From assembly GCF_003024525.3 (NCBI RefSeq), contig NZ_CP035934.2, forward strand, positions 1,302,001 to 1,366,000: DNA of 64,000 nt, given 5' to 3'. Under the pieces are notes generated by a model, which searched no databases, was not told where the DNA came from, and saw nothing but the letters and a program-made list of their open reading frames with translations. Both the position numbers and the translations under genes were made by a program. The DNA is from Acinetobacter cumulans. GTDB taxonomy: Bacteria; Pseudomonadota; Gammaproteobacteria; Pseudomonadales; Moraxellaceae. Shown here in pieces: positions 29,091 through 37,621 of this stretch. Position 1 is the first letter of the stretch; every line of letters starts with the position of its first letter.

Positions 29091-29420
29091 ATGAATAAAG
29101 ATGCTATGACCTTACAACCTAATATTGCCAAAACAATTTTGTATTCGTTATTGTTTGCAATGGGTGGTGCTCCCACCATCGCAATGCTGATTATTCAGGG
29201 GCAAAGCTATCATCCAGATATCTTTTATCAGGCTTTTGTGGGGTTGTCTGTAATGATTGCCTGCGTTTTAGCACCTGTGATTCTGATTCAAAATGCATAC
29301 TTATTGTTTAAACGTAATGATGAGGCATTAGATCTTAAAATTAAGCCGTTAATGAAAGCTTATTTTGTTTTAAATATCGCTTGTTTGTTGTATTGGCTCT
29401 ATATGCAGTTTATTGGCTAA
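29091..29420 (+). CDS. Small three-helix inner-membrane protein, unknown
   Basis: 109-residue protein with three hydrophobic segments at about residues 15-35, 52-76 and 88-106, and charged NDEALDLKIK between the second and third. ATG 29091 is used; ATG five codons later is possible. No family recognised. It stands between two paralogous M48 lipoproteases, each with its own transcription signals, so a functional link is only positional. Confidence 0.68.
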   Translation: MNKDAMTLQPNIAKTILYSLLFAMGGAPTIAMLIIQGQSYHPDIFYQAFVGLSVMIACVLAPVILIQNAYLLFKRNDEALDLKIKPLMKAYFVLNIACLLYWLYMQFIG

Positions 29421-29534
29421 AGCCGTTACATAAATTAAATGAATTTGTCCTTAATATTTATTTAAGCTCCTAAATTTAAAGAATATAATGAAGCATATTT
29501 TTGTGGAATACTGATGTTTTGGAGTTTAAATACA

Positions 29535-30308
29535 ATGAATAAAAATATATGGATGGGCCTGTGTGTTGCAGGTACGTTGACTCTTTCGGGTTGTACGACT
29601 ATTGCTGATATGGCAGGTGCTGATACTGCGACTTTAAATGCAGCAGCCAGTCAAGGTTTTAATAAAACGGTTCAAGAAGCCAATAGTAATAAAACCCTAG
29701 ATACAAGTTCTGCAACCTATAAGCGTATTTATGCTGTATTTAATCGTCTTAAACCTGTAGCAGATCAATACAATCAAACAGGCACTCGTTTTGATTGGCA
29801 ATTGGCTGTGCTGAAATCTGATCAGGTAAATGCTTATGTTGCACCAGGTGGTAAGGTTGTATTCTATACAGGTATTGTAAATAAACTAAATTTAACCGAT
29901 GCCGAAATTGCAGCCATTATGGGCCATGAAATGACCCATGCTTTAGAAGAGCATTCTAAGCAAAAAATTGGTGCGCAAGCATTAACTGACATTGCTCTTG
30001 GTATTGGTTTAAGTGCTGCGGGTGTAGGTCAGACTGGTACTGCAGCTGCGCAATTAGGAAGTCAAATTGGTGTAGGTTTGCCATATTCTCGTAGTTTGGA
30101 AAGCCAAGCAGACCAAGGTGGTTTAATGTTGATGGCGCGTGCTGGTTATAACCCGCAAGCAGCAATCACACTTTGGGAAAAAATGAACAAACTCGATGGT
30201 AAGGGGGGTGCAACTTTCTTGTCGACTCACCCATCAAATACACAGCGTATTGATGCGATGCGTAAAAACTTGCCAGCAGCGCAAGCCATTTATATTCAGC
30301 GTAAATAA
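29535..30308 (+). CDS. M48 family metalloprotease lipoprotein (copy 2)
   Basis: 257-residue paralogue of the 28175 product: lipobox LSGC (Cys20), APGGKVVFYTGIV, GHEMTHALEEHSKQ (HExxH), SLESQADQGGLMLMARAGYNP with the Glu ligand, and STHPSNTQRI. The start is at MNKNIW after TGGAG; an in-frame ATG 7 codons earlier lacks a ribosome site. The main differences from copy 1 are a slightly shorter central loop (LGIGLSAAGVGQTG) and no C-terminal extension. Probably a periplasm-facing quality-control protease. Confidence 0.92.
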   Translation: MNKNIWMGLCVAGTLTLSGCTTIADMAGADTATLNAAASQGFNKTVQEANSNKTLDTSSATYKRIYAVFNRLKPVADQYNQTGTRFDWQLAVLKSDQVNAYVAPGGKVVFYTGIVNKLNLTDAEIAAIMGHEMTHALEEHSKQKIGAQALTDIALGIGLSAAGVGQTGTAAAQLGSQIGVGLPYSRSLESQADQGGLMLMARAGYNPQAAITLWEKMNKLDGKGGATFLSTHPSNTQRIDAMRKNLPAAQAIYIQRK

Positions 30309-30327
30309 GCAGTTATTATGTGTAAAT

Positions 30328-30354
30328 AAGCAGAGGTCGATCCTCTGCTTTTTT
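30328..30354 (+). terminator. Intrinsic terminator after second M48 gene
   Basis: Stem AAGCAGAGG / CCTCTGCTT with TCGAT loop and T6. The following gap to 30620 holds no recognisable gene or signal. Confidence 0.85.
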
Positions 30355-30620
30355 ATGTCTTAAAAATAAAAAAATGGTGCAGGCCAATAAGCATTATTGC
30401 ACTGTGAGTTTGTGTATTTATATAGAGAATTCAATTAGCTTAATTTAAAGCTTAAGGGGCTATGTTTATTTAACTGGTTGTGACTGTTATTGAGCGTGGG
30501 GATTGTAGGAGCGTAACGAGTCGATAGAATGTAATTTTCATATCTACAACTGCACAATCTGAAGATTTATACAAACAATCGTTGAAATCAAATACAAATA
30601 AATCAAATAAAAGCCATAAA

Positions 30621-30648
30621 AAAAGGCAAAGTAAAAACTTTGCCTTTT
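30621..30648 (-). terminator. Intrinsic terminator of slyD
   Basis: Perfect 11-bp stem AAAAGGCAAAG / CTTTGCCTTTT with a 6-nt loop; T-run on the minus strand. Confidence 0.85.
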
Positions 30649-30669
30649 CACACTTTAGATCAATAGATC

Positions 30670-31152
30670 TTAGTGGTGGTGACCGCCTGCACCGTGTACG
30701 TGACCGTGGTCAAGTTCTTCTTGAGAAGCTTCACGGATTTCAACGATTTCAACTTCGAAAGTTAAATCTTGACCAGCAAGTGGGAAGTTAGCATCAACGA
30801 TTACGTTGTCGCCTTCAACAGATTTAACAGTAACGATTTGAACGCCATCATCAGTTTGCGCTTGGAATTGCATACCAGCTTGGATGTTGTCTACGCCTTG
30901 GAACATTTGCGCAGGAACTTCTTGAACTAGTTCTGGGTTGTATTCGCCGTAGCCTTCAGCAGCGGGTACTGTAACAGTGAATTTTTCACCAACAGTTTTG
31001 CCTAAAAGTGCATTTTCAAGACCAGGAATGATGTTGCCTGCGCCGTGCAAATATGCAAGTGGTTCACCTTGAGATTTGTCAAGAGTTTCACCTTCTGCAT
31101 TAGTCAATGTGTAGTGGAAAGAAACCACGAGGTTATTTGCAATAGCAGTCAT
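30670..31152 (-). CDS. slyD: FKBP-type peptidyl-prolyl isomerase SlyD
   Basis: 160-residue cytosolic prolyl isomerase and chaperone. FKBP half-domains YTLTNAEGETLDKS and LVQEVPAQMF flank an insert-in-flap chaperone domain (MQFQAQTDDGVQIVTVKSVE). GLENALLGKTVGEKF is the classic SlyD/FkpB segment. The C-terminus HGHVHGAGGHHH is a short histidine-rich metal tail, as in SlyD proteins that deliver nickel to metalloenzymes, although shorter than the E. coli tail. Transcribed alone. Confidence 0.93.
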   Translation of the reverse strand: MTAIANNLVVSFHYTLTNAEGETLDKSQGEPLAYLHGAGNIIPGLENALLGKTVGEKFTVTVPAAEGYGEYNPELVQEVPAQMFQGVDNIQAGMQFQAQTDDGVQIVTVKSVEGDNVIVDANFPLAGQDLTFEVEIVEIREASQEELDHGHVHGAGGHHH

Positions 31153-31288
31153 GTTATTGATCCGTTCAATTTTTTAAGGGTTACATCATAAAGTGAATTT
31201 GCACTTTTGTAGACTGAATTTGCGAAAAAAATGCAAAATTTCAGTTCTTCTGATGCTTTTTTCATTAATGGGGATGAATATTTATTTT

Positions 31289-32605
31289 TCAATGCAATTT
31301 TATTTTTGGTGTGATTTTTCGTGTAACAAAATCTTTGGCTGTTAGCAGGCCAGCTTGGGTATAGCCATAAATAGTAGCTTGATGTAAGCGATATAATGAA
31401 ACATACATCGATTTAGCCACAAAGCCCTGAACATTCACTTGACCAAGTAACTCGCCAACCGCTTTATGTTTGCTCAATGACACCAAAGAGCCTTTGTCAG
31501 AAAATACAAACATAGGTAGGGATTGACCTTTTATGCGTGCTTTCATGGCTTCAGCAAGAAAAGAGGCTTGTTGGCTAGCCACTTGCGCGCGCGGGCCCAA
31601 TACAGGTTCATCTGCACGCGGTTGGCAGTGTGCACAATCACCTAGAGCAAATATATTGGGATCAGATTTGGTTTGTAAGGTAGCAAATACTTCGAGGCGT
31701 CCCATTCTGTCTTTAGCAAAACCTTCTAATTGGCTAATGACATCTGGTGCTTTAATCCCTGCAGCCCAAACTTTGAGTTCTGCTTGAATGCTCGTGCCAT
31801 CGTTAAAATAAATATGAGTCGCGTCGACTTTTTCTACACGCTTGCCACTCAAAACATCAATTTTCATACGTGTGAGTTGCTGTTGTGCGTGATCTGCCAT
31901 TTGGGCAGGCAGGGCAGGTAAAATTCGTTCTGCACCTTCAATTAAGGTGATTTTGACATTGTTTGGATGGATTTTATTTAAGCCATATTTATAGAAATTT
32001 TCTTTGGCTTGAATTAACTCGGCTGACAGTTCGACCCCAGTTGCACCTGCGCCAATCACGCCTATGGTGAGTGTGCGGTCAGCATTTTTATTTTGGGCAT
32101 CGAGGTATAGGTGTAGAAGGTCTTGTTGGAAGACTTCAGCTTGTTGTAGGCTGTCCAAGTAATGGCAGTGTTCTTGTACACCTGACGTACCAAAGTCATT
32201 GGATACTGAGCCTACAGCTAAAATGAGGGTGTCATAACTTAGACGTGTTTCTTCATTTGTAGAGGCATATTTACCATTGATAATTAGGCTTAAGCCAATT
32301 TGCTGCTCTTTGGAATAGACTTGTTCTAGCTTAGCTAGTACAAACTCGTAATGATTTTTGCTGGCATGTGCATAATAGTTGGTTGCTTCATCATTAATAT
32401 TCATGGTGCCTGCTGCAATTTCATGCAGTAGGGGTTTCCACACATGGTTGAGTTTTAAATCGACTAAAGTAATGTGAGCTTTTTGAGATTTACCTAAACT
32501 GCCGCCCAATAGTGTTGCAAGTTCTAAACCGCCAGCACCACCACCAACGATCACGATTCGATGTGGAGCTGTGCTTTCTGAAGTGGTATTTTTGTCATTC
32601 GGCAT
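31289..32605 (-). CDS. ndh: Type II NADH dehydrogenase
   Basis: 438-residue non-proton-pumping NADH:quinone oxidoreductase, peripheral on the inner membrane. FAD fingerprint IVIVGGGAGGLELATLLG, NADH fingerprint GVIGAGATGVELSAEL at about 175, and the FAD-binding NIFALGDCAHCQP near 305. The C-terminal GFVAKSMYVSLYRLHQATIYG is the membrane-binding region of the family. Normal length. A terminator for dacC lies just upstream on the same strand. Confidence 0.94.
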   Translation of the reverse strand: MPNDKNTTSESTAPHRIVIVGGGAGGLELATLLGGSLGKSQKAHITLVDLKLNHVWKPLLHEIAAGTMNINDEATNYYAHASKNHYEFVLAKLEQVYSKEQQIGLSLIINGKYASTNEETRLSYDTLILAVGSVSNDFGTSGVQEHCHYLDSLQQAEVFQQDLLHLYLDAQNKNADRTLTIGVIGAGATGVELSAELIQAKENFYKYGLNKIHPNNVKITLIEGAERILPALPAQMADHAQQQLTRMKIDVLSGKRVEKVDATHIYFNDGTSIQAELKVWAAGIKAPDVISQLEGFAKDRMGRLEVFATLQTKSDPNIFALGDCAHCQPRADEPVLGPRAQVASQQASFLAEAMKARIKGQSLPMFVFSDKGSLVSLSKHKAVGELLGQVNVQGFVAKSMYVSLYRLHQATIYGYTQAGLLTAKDFVTRKITPKIKLH

Positions 32606-32632
32606 TGCAGTTACCTATTTTATTATTGTAAA

Positions 32633-32659
32633 AAAAAGATGGCCTTAGTATGCCATCTT
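32633..32659 (-). terminator. Intrinsic terminator of dacC
   Basis: Stem AAGATGGC / GCCATCTT with 8-nt loop, followed on the minus strand by a long T-run. Confidence 0.8.
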
Positions 32660-32717
32660 CTTATTTTGCTTTATAAACCTTTGTCTGACATGTTACAGAA
32701 ACACATCATTGCAAAAG

Positions 32718-34025
32718 TTATTTGCCAATAGGATAAGTTTTAATTTCGCTATTTACACTGCCACCAAATAAACTACTTAACCAGTGGAAAAAGCGCTGGA
32801 AAATGCCAGCTTCTTCAATCTGTACGTCATCTTCAATATCAAAGCTATTGATGAGCTGATTGTTTTGATAGACCTCGATTGTTGCAAGTTTCATCACTTG
32901 AGACAGTGGTGCGGTTAGCAACTTCTCATTCATTTTTACTTCTAAGTTAGTATTGGTTTGTTGGAGTGGCTCAAGGACTTGAATTTGACCATTGCCTAAG
33001 TCTTGTGCAATACGTTGGCGTAAAGGATCAAAATTGGCTAAATCAAGCTGAACAGCAGGATCAACAAGCGCTGTACTGATAATTTGTGGTGCTTTAGTTT
33101 CAACTTTAAACATTTTCAAAGTAGATTTAATCACAGGGACTTCAGCCAAAAGTGTTTTGTCTTTTACTGCAACTTCATTGCGTGTGTAGACATAAGCGAG
33201 GTTCATCAGTTTGTGCGCAACTTCTGCGCGTTTTAAACCACTCTTTGTGCCTAATACCACAACAATTAAGCGACGATCAGGGTCATTATAACGTCCTGTT
33301 GGTCGGCTTGCGGTGAGCGCTAGATTGTAACCTGCAGCGCGGGTAAAGCCTGTTTTTAAGCCATCCACACTCGGGTCTTGTTTTAATAATATGTTGGTTG
33401 CACGGTGAAAACGACCATTATAAGAAAAACTTTGTTGTTTTGAGTAGTTTAAGTAGTCTGGAACTTCTTTAACTAGGGCAGCACCTAAACGCGCTAAATC
33501 AGTTGCTGATGAATAATGCTCAGGCATTGTGACACCAGGTGGATTTTCAAAATGTGAGTCATTCATCCCCAATGCTTTGGCTTCTTTGTTCATGCGCTCT
33601 ACAAATTTTGGAACACTACCCGAAATACGCTCTGCAAGTGTAACAGCGGCATCATTGGCAGACATAACCACTAAACCTGCAAGAAGATGATCAATCGTGA
33701 TTTGCTCACCTTCTTTAAGATACATTTGGGATTCGTCCCATTGCACAAGTTTTACAACAGGTGTTGCGGTTAGCACTTCATCTTTGCGTAGGTGACCAGC
33801 CTGAATTTCTTTAAGCGTAATATAGGCCACCATCATTTTGGTTAATGATGCAGGGGCACGTTGAAGATGACTATTGTGCTCGGCGATGACTTGTCCAGAT
33901 TGAGGATCTAGAATGGTCCAAGCTTCAGCTTCTACGGATTCAGGCTTGATGTTGAGTAAGGCTGCATGGGTTATCGTGGAGCATAAAGCTGCGAGCGCCA
34001 AGATGAAGTAAATTACGCGTTTCAA
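32718..34025 (-). CDS. dacC: D-alanyl-D-alanine carboxypeptidase (PBP5/6 type)
   Basis: 435-residue penicillin-binding protein trimming peptidoglycan pentapeptides. Sec signal MKRVIYFILALAALCSTITHA; peptidase S11 domain with SLTK (catalytic Ser/Lys), SAN in VVMSANDAAV and KTG in DGLKTGFT; a PBP5 C-terminal beta domain from about residue 300; and an amphipathic end FQRFFHWLSSLFGG for membrane attachment. A longer hydrophilic tail (SEIKTYPIGK) follows that helix. Transcribed alone with its own terminator. Confidence 0.94.
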   Translation of the reverse strand: MKRVIYFILALAALCSTITHAALLNIKPESVEAEAWTILDPQSGQVIAEHNSHLQRAPASLTKMMVAYITLKEIQAGHLRKDEVLTATPVVKLVQWDESQMYLKEGEQITIDHLLAGLVVMSANDAAVTLAERISGSVPKFVERMNKEAKALGMNDSHFENPPGVTMPEHYSSATDLARLGAALVKEVPDYLNYSKQQSFSYNGRFHRATNILLKQDPSVDGLKTGFTRAAGYNLALTASRPTGRYNDPDRRLIVVVLGTKSGLKRAEVAHKLMNLAYVYTRNEVAVKDKTLLAEVPVIKSTLKMFKVETKAPQIISTALVDPAVQLDLANFDPLRQRIAQDLGNGQIQVLEPLQQTNTNLEVKMNEKLLTAPLSQVMKLATIEVYQNNQLINSFDIEDDVQIEEAGIFQRFFHWLSSLFGGSVNSEIKTYPIGK

Positions 34026-34204
34026 TGGGTTTCCTTACGGCCTATCCTTAGGCTGAAAATACAAAAAAATTTTAGGAATGCTATGCCTTTTTTTTTCTGC
34101 TGACTAGTCTTAATTGTAGACAATTACGACAGTTCAGCGCTGTAGCAATAAAAAAATGTTAAGCTAGTTACTAAGTTATCTATTTTTATTTTATATTGCC
34201 CATT

Positions 34205-35908
34205 ATGTTGCATTATCAAATCGAATTTGACGATTATCGTCAGCACTTGGTTCATGTCACTGCACGTTTTCTTGCAGATCCAACGCAAATCTTGTCTCTC
34301 CCAACATGGATTCCGGGTAGCTATTTAATCCGTGAATTTTCAAAGCATATTGAGTCTGTACGTGCTTATGATGAAGATGGTCGAATTTTAAAAATTCAAA
34401 AATTTGAAAAAAATAAATGGCGTTTATTTAATACGGATCATGAGCTGATTACGGTTGAATATGATGTTTATGCGTATGATTTATCGGTGCGTGGTGCCTA
34501 TGTTGATGAAAAACGCTTATATGTGAATCCTGCATGTGTATGCTTAGCTTTGGAAGGGCAGGAGCATAAGGCGATTGAAGTTGAGTTGTTTTTACCGCAA
34601 GAGTTAAAGCACTTTCAATTGGCAACAGGATTGAAGTCACGCACTTTAGTGAAAGGTCGTTTTACCTTAGAAGCCGACAATTACGCACAATTAATTGATG
34701 CACCGTTTGAGCTTGCAGAGCAAACACGTTTTAGCTTTGAAGCTGAAGGCATTCCGCATGAATTTGTGGTGTCTGGCAAACATGCAATGAATGCCACACG
34801 TATGCAACAAGACATTGAAAAAATCTGTGCAACAGAAATTCAAATGTTTGGTTCGGCGCCATTTAAAGACTATACCTTTATGACTATGGCGACTGGCAAC
34901 AGTTATGGTGGTTTAGAGCATCCGAACAGCACGAGCTTAATTAGCCCGCGTGACGATTTGCCAAAAGCCAATGAGCCTGTAGAGCCTTCTGCGGATTATC
35001 AGCGTTTCTTGGGTTTATGTAGCCATGAATATTTCCACTCTTGGTTGGTAAAATTCATTCGCCCTGAAAACTTTGTCAATTATGATTTAAACAGAGAAGG
35101 TTACACTTCACTGCTTTGGATTTTTGAAGGCTTCACTTCGTATTATGATGATTTAATCTTGCTTCGAAGTGGTGTGATTTCTCAAGCGTCATATATCAAG
35201 TTGTTGAAAGCTCAGATTGATCGCTATTTGCAAAATCCGGGGCGTGAGGTTCAGTCGGTATCTGAATCAAGTTTTGATGCGTGGGTAAAATTCTACCGTC
35301 AGGATGAAAACTCCAATAACGCAGGTACAAGCTATTACAACAAAGGTTGTTTGGTAGCTTTATGCCTAGATTTAGGCTTGCGTTTGCGTGGTTCTAGCCT
35401 TGATGCCTTAATGCGTAAGTTGTATGTAAATGCGCAAAATGGCATACAAGTTAATGAACGTACGATTGTAGAGTTATGCAATGAACTCACAGGTGATAAC
35501 TGGGTTGAGCAAATCAATCATTTGGTTAACACGACCGATGAATTGCCACTGGATCAATTATTCCCTGAGTTTGGTTTAAGCTATACATTAAACAGCGATA
35601 AAGCTTTGCCATTTGGTTTGAAACTAACAGACAAGCCAGAAGGTGTGGTTGTGTCTTCTGCACGCCGTGATGGGGTGGCTGCTAAAGCAGGCCTTTCTGC
35701 CAATGATGTGATTGTGGCGATTGATGGCATTAAAGCCACAGCGAAGCTTGCAGAAAAATATGCTAAACAAGATGGTACTTTTACTATTCATGCATTCCGT
35801 CGTGATGAGTTAATGACATTTGAAGTGAATGCAGCTGGTTCTGTTTTAACTGAAGTTGAGTTAAAAGTGGAAGATCAGGCGAAAGCTGAAAAGTGGCTTA
35901 ATGTTTAA
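34205..35908 (+). CDS. M61 family glycyl aminopeptidase with PDZ domain
   Basis: 567-residue metallopeptidase. Beta-rich N-terminal domain (HYQIEFDDYRQHLVHVTA), peptidase M61 catalytic domain with the zinc motif SHEYFHSWLVKFIRPENF (HExxH) and a downstream FEGFTSYYDDL Glu ligand, and a C-terminal PDZ domain (GVVVSSARRDGVAAKAGL ... NDVIVAIDG) at about 475-545. No signal peptide, so cytosolic. ATG 34205 is used rather than the TTG three codons upstream; no clear ribosome site is seen. Confidence 0.92.
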   Translation: MLHYQIEFDDYRQHLVHVTARFLADPTQILSLPTWIPGSYLIREFSKHIESVRAYDEDGRILKIQKFEKNKWRLFNTDHELITVEYDVYAYDLSVRGAYVDEKRLYVNPACVCLALEGQEHKAIEVELFLPQELKHFQLATGLKSRTLVKGRFTLEADNYAQLIDAPFELAEQTRFSFEAEGIPHEFVVSGKHAMNATRMQQDIEKICATEIQMFGSAPFKDYTFMTMATGNSYGGLEHPNSTSLISPRDDLPKANEPVEPSADYQRFLGLCSHEYFHSWLVKFIRPENFVNYDLNREGYTSLLWIFEGFTSYYDDLILLRSGVISQASYIKLLKAQIDRYLQNPGREVQSVSESSFDAWVKFYRQDENSNNAGTSYYNKGCLVALCLDLGLRLRGSSLDALMRKLYVNAQNGIQVNERTIVELCNELTGDNWVEQINHLVNTTDELPLDQLFPEFGLSYTLNSDKALPFGLKLTDKPEGVVVSSARRDGVAAKAGLSANDVIVAIDGIKATAKLAEKYAKQDGTFTIHAFRRDELMTFEVNAAGSVLTEVELKVEDQAKAEKWLNV

Positions 35909-35933
35909 TTTGCATACGCTATAAAAACCATGT

Positions 35934-35961
35934 AAAACCCATACTTAGGTATGGGTTTTTT
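35934..35961 (+). terminator. Intrinsic terminator of the M61 gene
   Basis: Perfect 11-bp stem AAAACCCATAC / GTATGGGTTTT, TTAG loop, T6. It ends only 14 nt before the start of the next gene on the same strand. Confidence 0.9.
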
Positions 35962-35975
35962 ATTAGAAAAATATT

Positions 35976-37580
35976 ATGAAATTGGGGCTACAACAATTAA
36001 ATGAATTAGCGCAGTTAGTAGATGAATTGTTATTGGATGCTAGTCGAAAAGCTGAACTAGTCGAGTGCTTTAATGTTCATTTAAAAACAGAGTTCACTTT
36101 TACTGATGAGTGTTGTGAGGGTTATTTCTACTATATTTTAGCGAATTGTAGTTCTGAAATTTATAAATATCAGGATGAGCACTGGTTTTTGAAAAACTTA
36201 ATAACTACGGTTAATTTGTATGAGAAGTCATTATATATCCTTAAAAAAACAAATTTTGGGAATTTTTTATCTTCAATAGGGCGCAGTTTTTGTGCTCAAT
36301 ATTATTGGGATCAAGCAATAAAAATGGATAATAACCCTGTAGCGTTAGTTGCTAAAGCACAAGGTGTAATTTTTAGGTCAAGTCAACTGTATGACCAATC
36401 ACATGTAAATATTCATTACTATTTTGCAAATCAGTTGATAAAGCAGGCATACATGAGTTTTGATGCTTTAGAAGAGGAACAGAAAATTCCGTTAAAGGAG
36501 ACAGGTGATTTATATCATTTTACTTGCTGGTATCATGAGCACTTCCAAGATACTGATTTTGATTATGTAAAAGAATATAAACAAAAGACAAAAACTAAGG
36601 CTGAGCTTAGGTATCTGGTTTGGAGTGCAGAAAACAAATTATTTTTAAATGACTTAAACGATTTGTTTGAGGATGAAATTGTACTTCAGGACATTTTGGG
36701 GCTTCCTGATATGACCTATAAAATTAATTCGTCTTTGAGCCTTAAAGAAAGTCTCGTATATCATTCAAATTTTGATGAGCTTAGAAATGAATATACTTAT
36801 GCTAGATTTTTAATTTTTCAAGCTTCTGAAATAAAAACGGATACTCAACATTTTTATAATAAAACCTATCCACATGTGTATGATACTTTACATGCAATTG
36901 ATAATTTAAAAACATCACAAATGAAATCGGCTTTTAGAATTTTATATTCAATTTTTGACAAAATTTCATACTTTTTAGCTAAGTATTTAGATTTAGAAAT
37001 GAGTGATCGTCAAATTACTTTTTCAAAAGTTTTTGGATGGAATGAAAATAGAAAATTTAAGCCACGTGATAAACTGAAGGATTCAAAGAACTACTTTTTA
37101 CACGCTTTGTTTTATATTTTAAAAGAAATTGAATTTGATCAGCTGAGTGGTTCAGATAAAGTAAATGAAATAAATTTTAAAGGAAAAGTTGAAAAGCCTA
37201 GATTGGCGAAGATTCGGAACAGTCTAGAACATCGGTCTTTTAGAGTTATTGACGATTTTGGATATGAGCTAAATACAAAGTTTGATATGACATCAAAATT
37301 TGCGTATGAGCAATTAAAAGAACAGGAAAATACTTTAATGGAACAAGGAGAAGCTAAGTCTATTGAATACTTAGAAATATTGGAAAAAATAAAAGAAAAA
37401 GAAAAGAAAGCAAATTATATTTTAGAAATACCTTTATCGGAATTTGAAAGCTCATTAATGGATCTTATTCGATTGGTTAGAAACTCTTTAATGTATTTAT
37501 CTTTTGCAGTGCAGTTTGAGGAAAATATGAAGTCTGCACCCGAGGATTTGATTTTACACAGAGTGGTTCCATTAAAATAA
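35976..37580 (+). CDS. Large HEPN-domain protein (LA2681-like)
   Basis: 534-residue soluble, mostly helical protein. Residues 1-310 look like irregular TPR-like helical repeats rich in Tyr/Phe; residues about 315-515 look like a HEPN domain of the LA2681-like type: helix AFRILYSIFDKISYFLAKYL, then the Rx4H motif in KIRNSLEHRSF (Arg414, His419), then the C-terminal LMDLIRLVRNSLMYLSFAV helix. Rx4-6H is the catalytic motif of HEPN RNases, so an RNA-cutting stress or defence role is possible; this is inference. The gene is more AT-rich than its neighbours and lies directly behind a terminator with no good ribosome site, suggesting acquisition and low expression. No partner toxin, antitoxin or nucleotidyltransferase gene adjoins it. 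Confidence 0.75.
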   Translation: MKLGLQQLNELAQLVDELLLDASRKAELVECFNVHLKTEFTFTDECCEGYFYYILANCSSEIYKYQDEHWFLKNLITTVNLYEKSLYILKKTNFGNFLSSIGRSFCAQYYWDQAIKMDNNPVALVAKAQGVIFRSSQLYDQSHVNIHYYFANQLIKQAYMSFDALEEEQKIPLKETGDLYHFTCWYHEHFQDTDFDYVKEYKQKTKTKAELRYLVWSAENKLFLNDLNDLFEDEIVLQDILGLPDMTYKINSSLSLKESLVYHSNFDELRNEYTYARFLIFQASEIKTDTQHFYNKTYPHVYDTLHAIDNLKTSQMKSAFRILYSIFDKISYFLAKYLDLEMSDRQITFSKVFGWNENRKFKPRDKLKDSKNYFLHALFYILKEIEFDQLSGSDKVNEINFKGKVEKPRLAKIRNSLEHRSFRVIDDFGYELNTKFDMTSKFAYEQLKEQENTLMEQGEAKSIEYLEILEKIKEKEKKANYILEIPLSEFESSLMDLIRLVRNSLMYLSFAVQFEENMKSAPEDLILHRVVPLK

Positions 37581-37601
37581 AAGCCCACTTTCGTGAGCTT
37601 T
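37580..37601. terminator. Probable terminator between convergent genes
   Basis: Stem AAAGCCCAC / GTGAGCTTT with one mismatch, TTTC loop, followed by an AT-rich tract. Confidence 0.5.
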
Positions 37602-37621
37602 AATTTTAATTTCAGAGGGGA

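Noticed and set aside
35976..37580. Toxin-antitoxin pair around the HEPN gene (HEPN-MNT style)
   Set aside because: No nucleotidyltransferase or small antitoxin frame lies next to it on either strand; neighbours are conserved metabolic or rRNA-modification genes.
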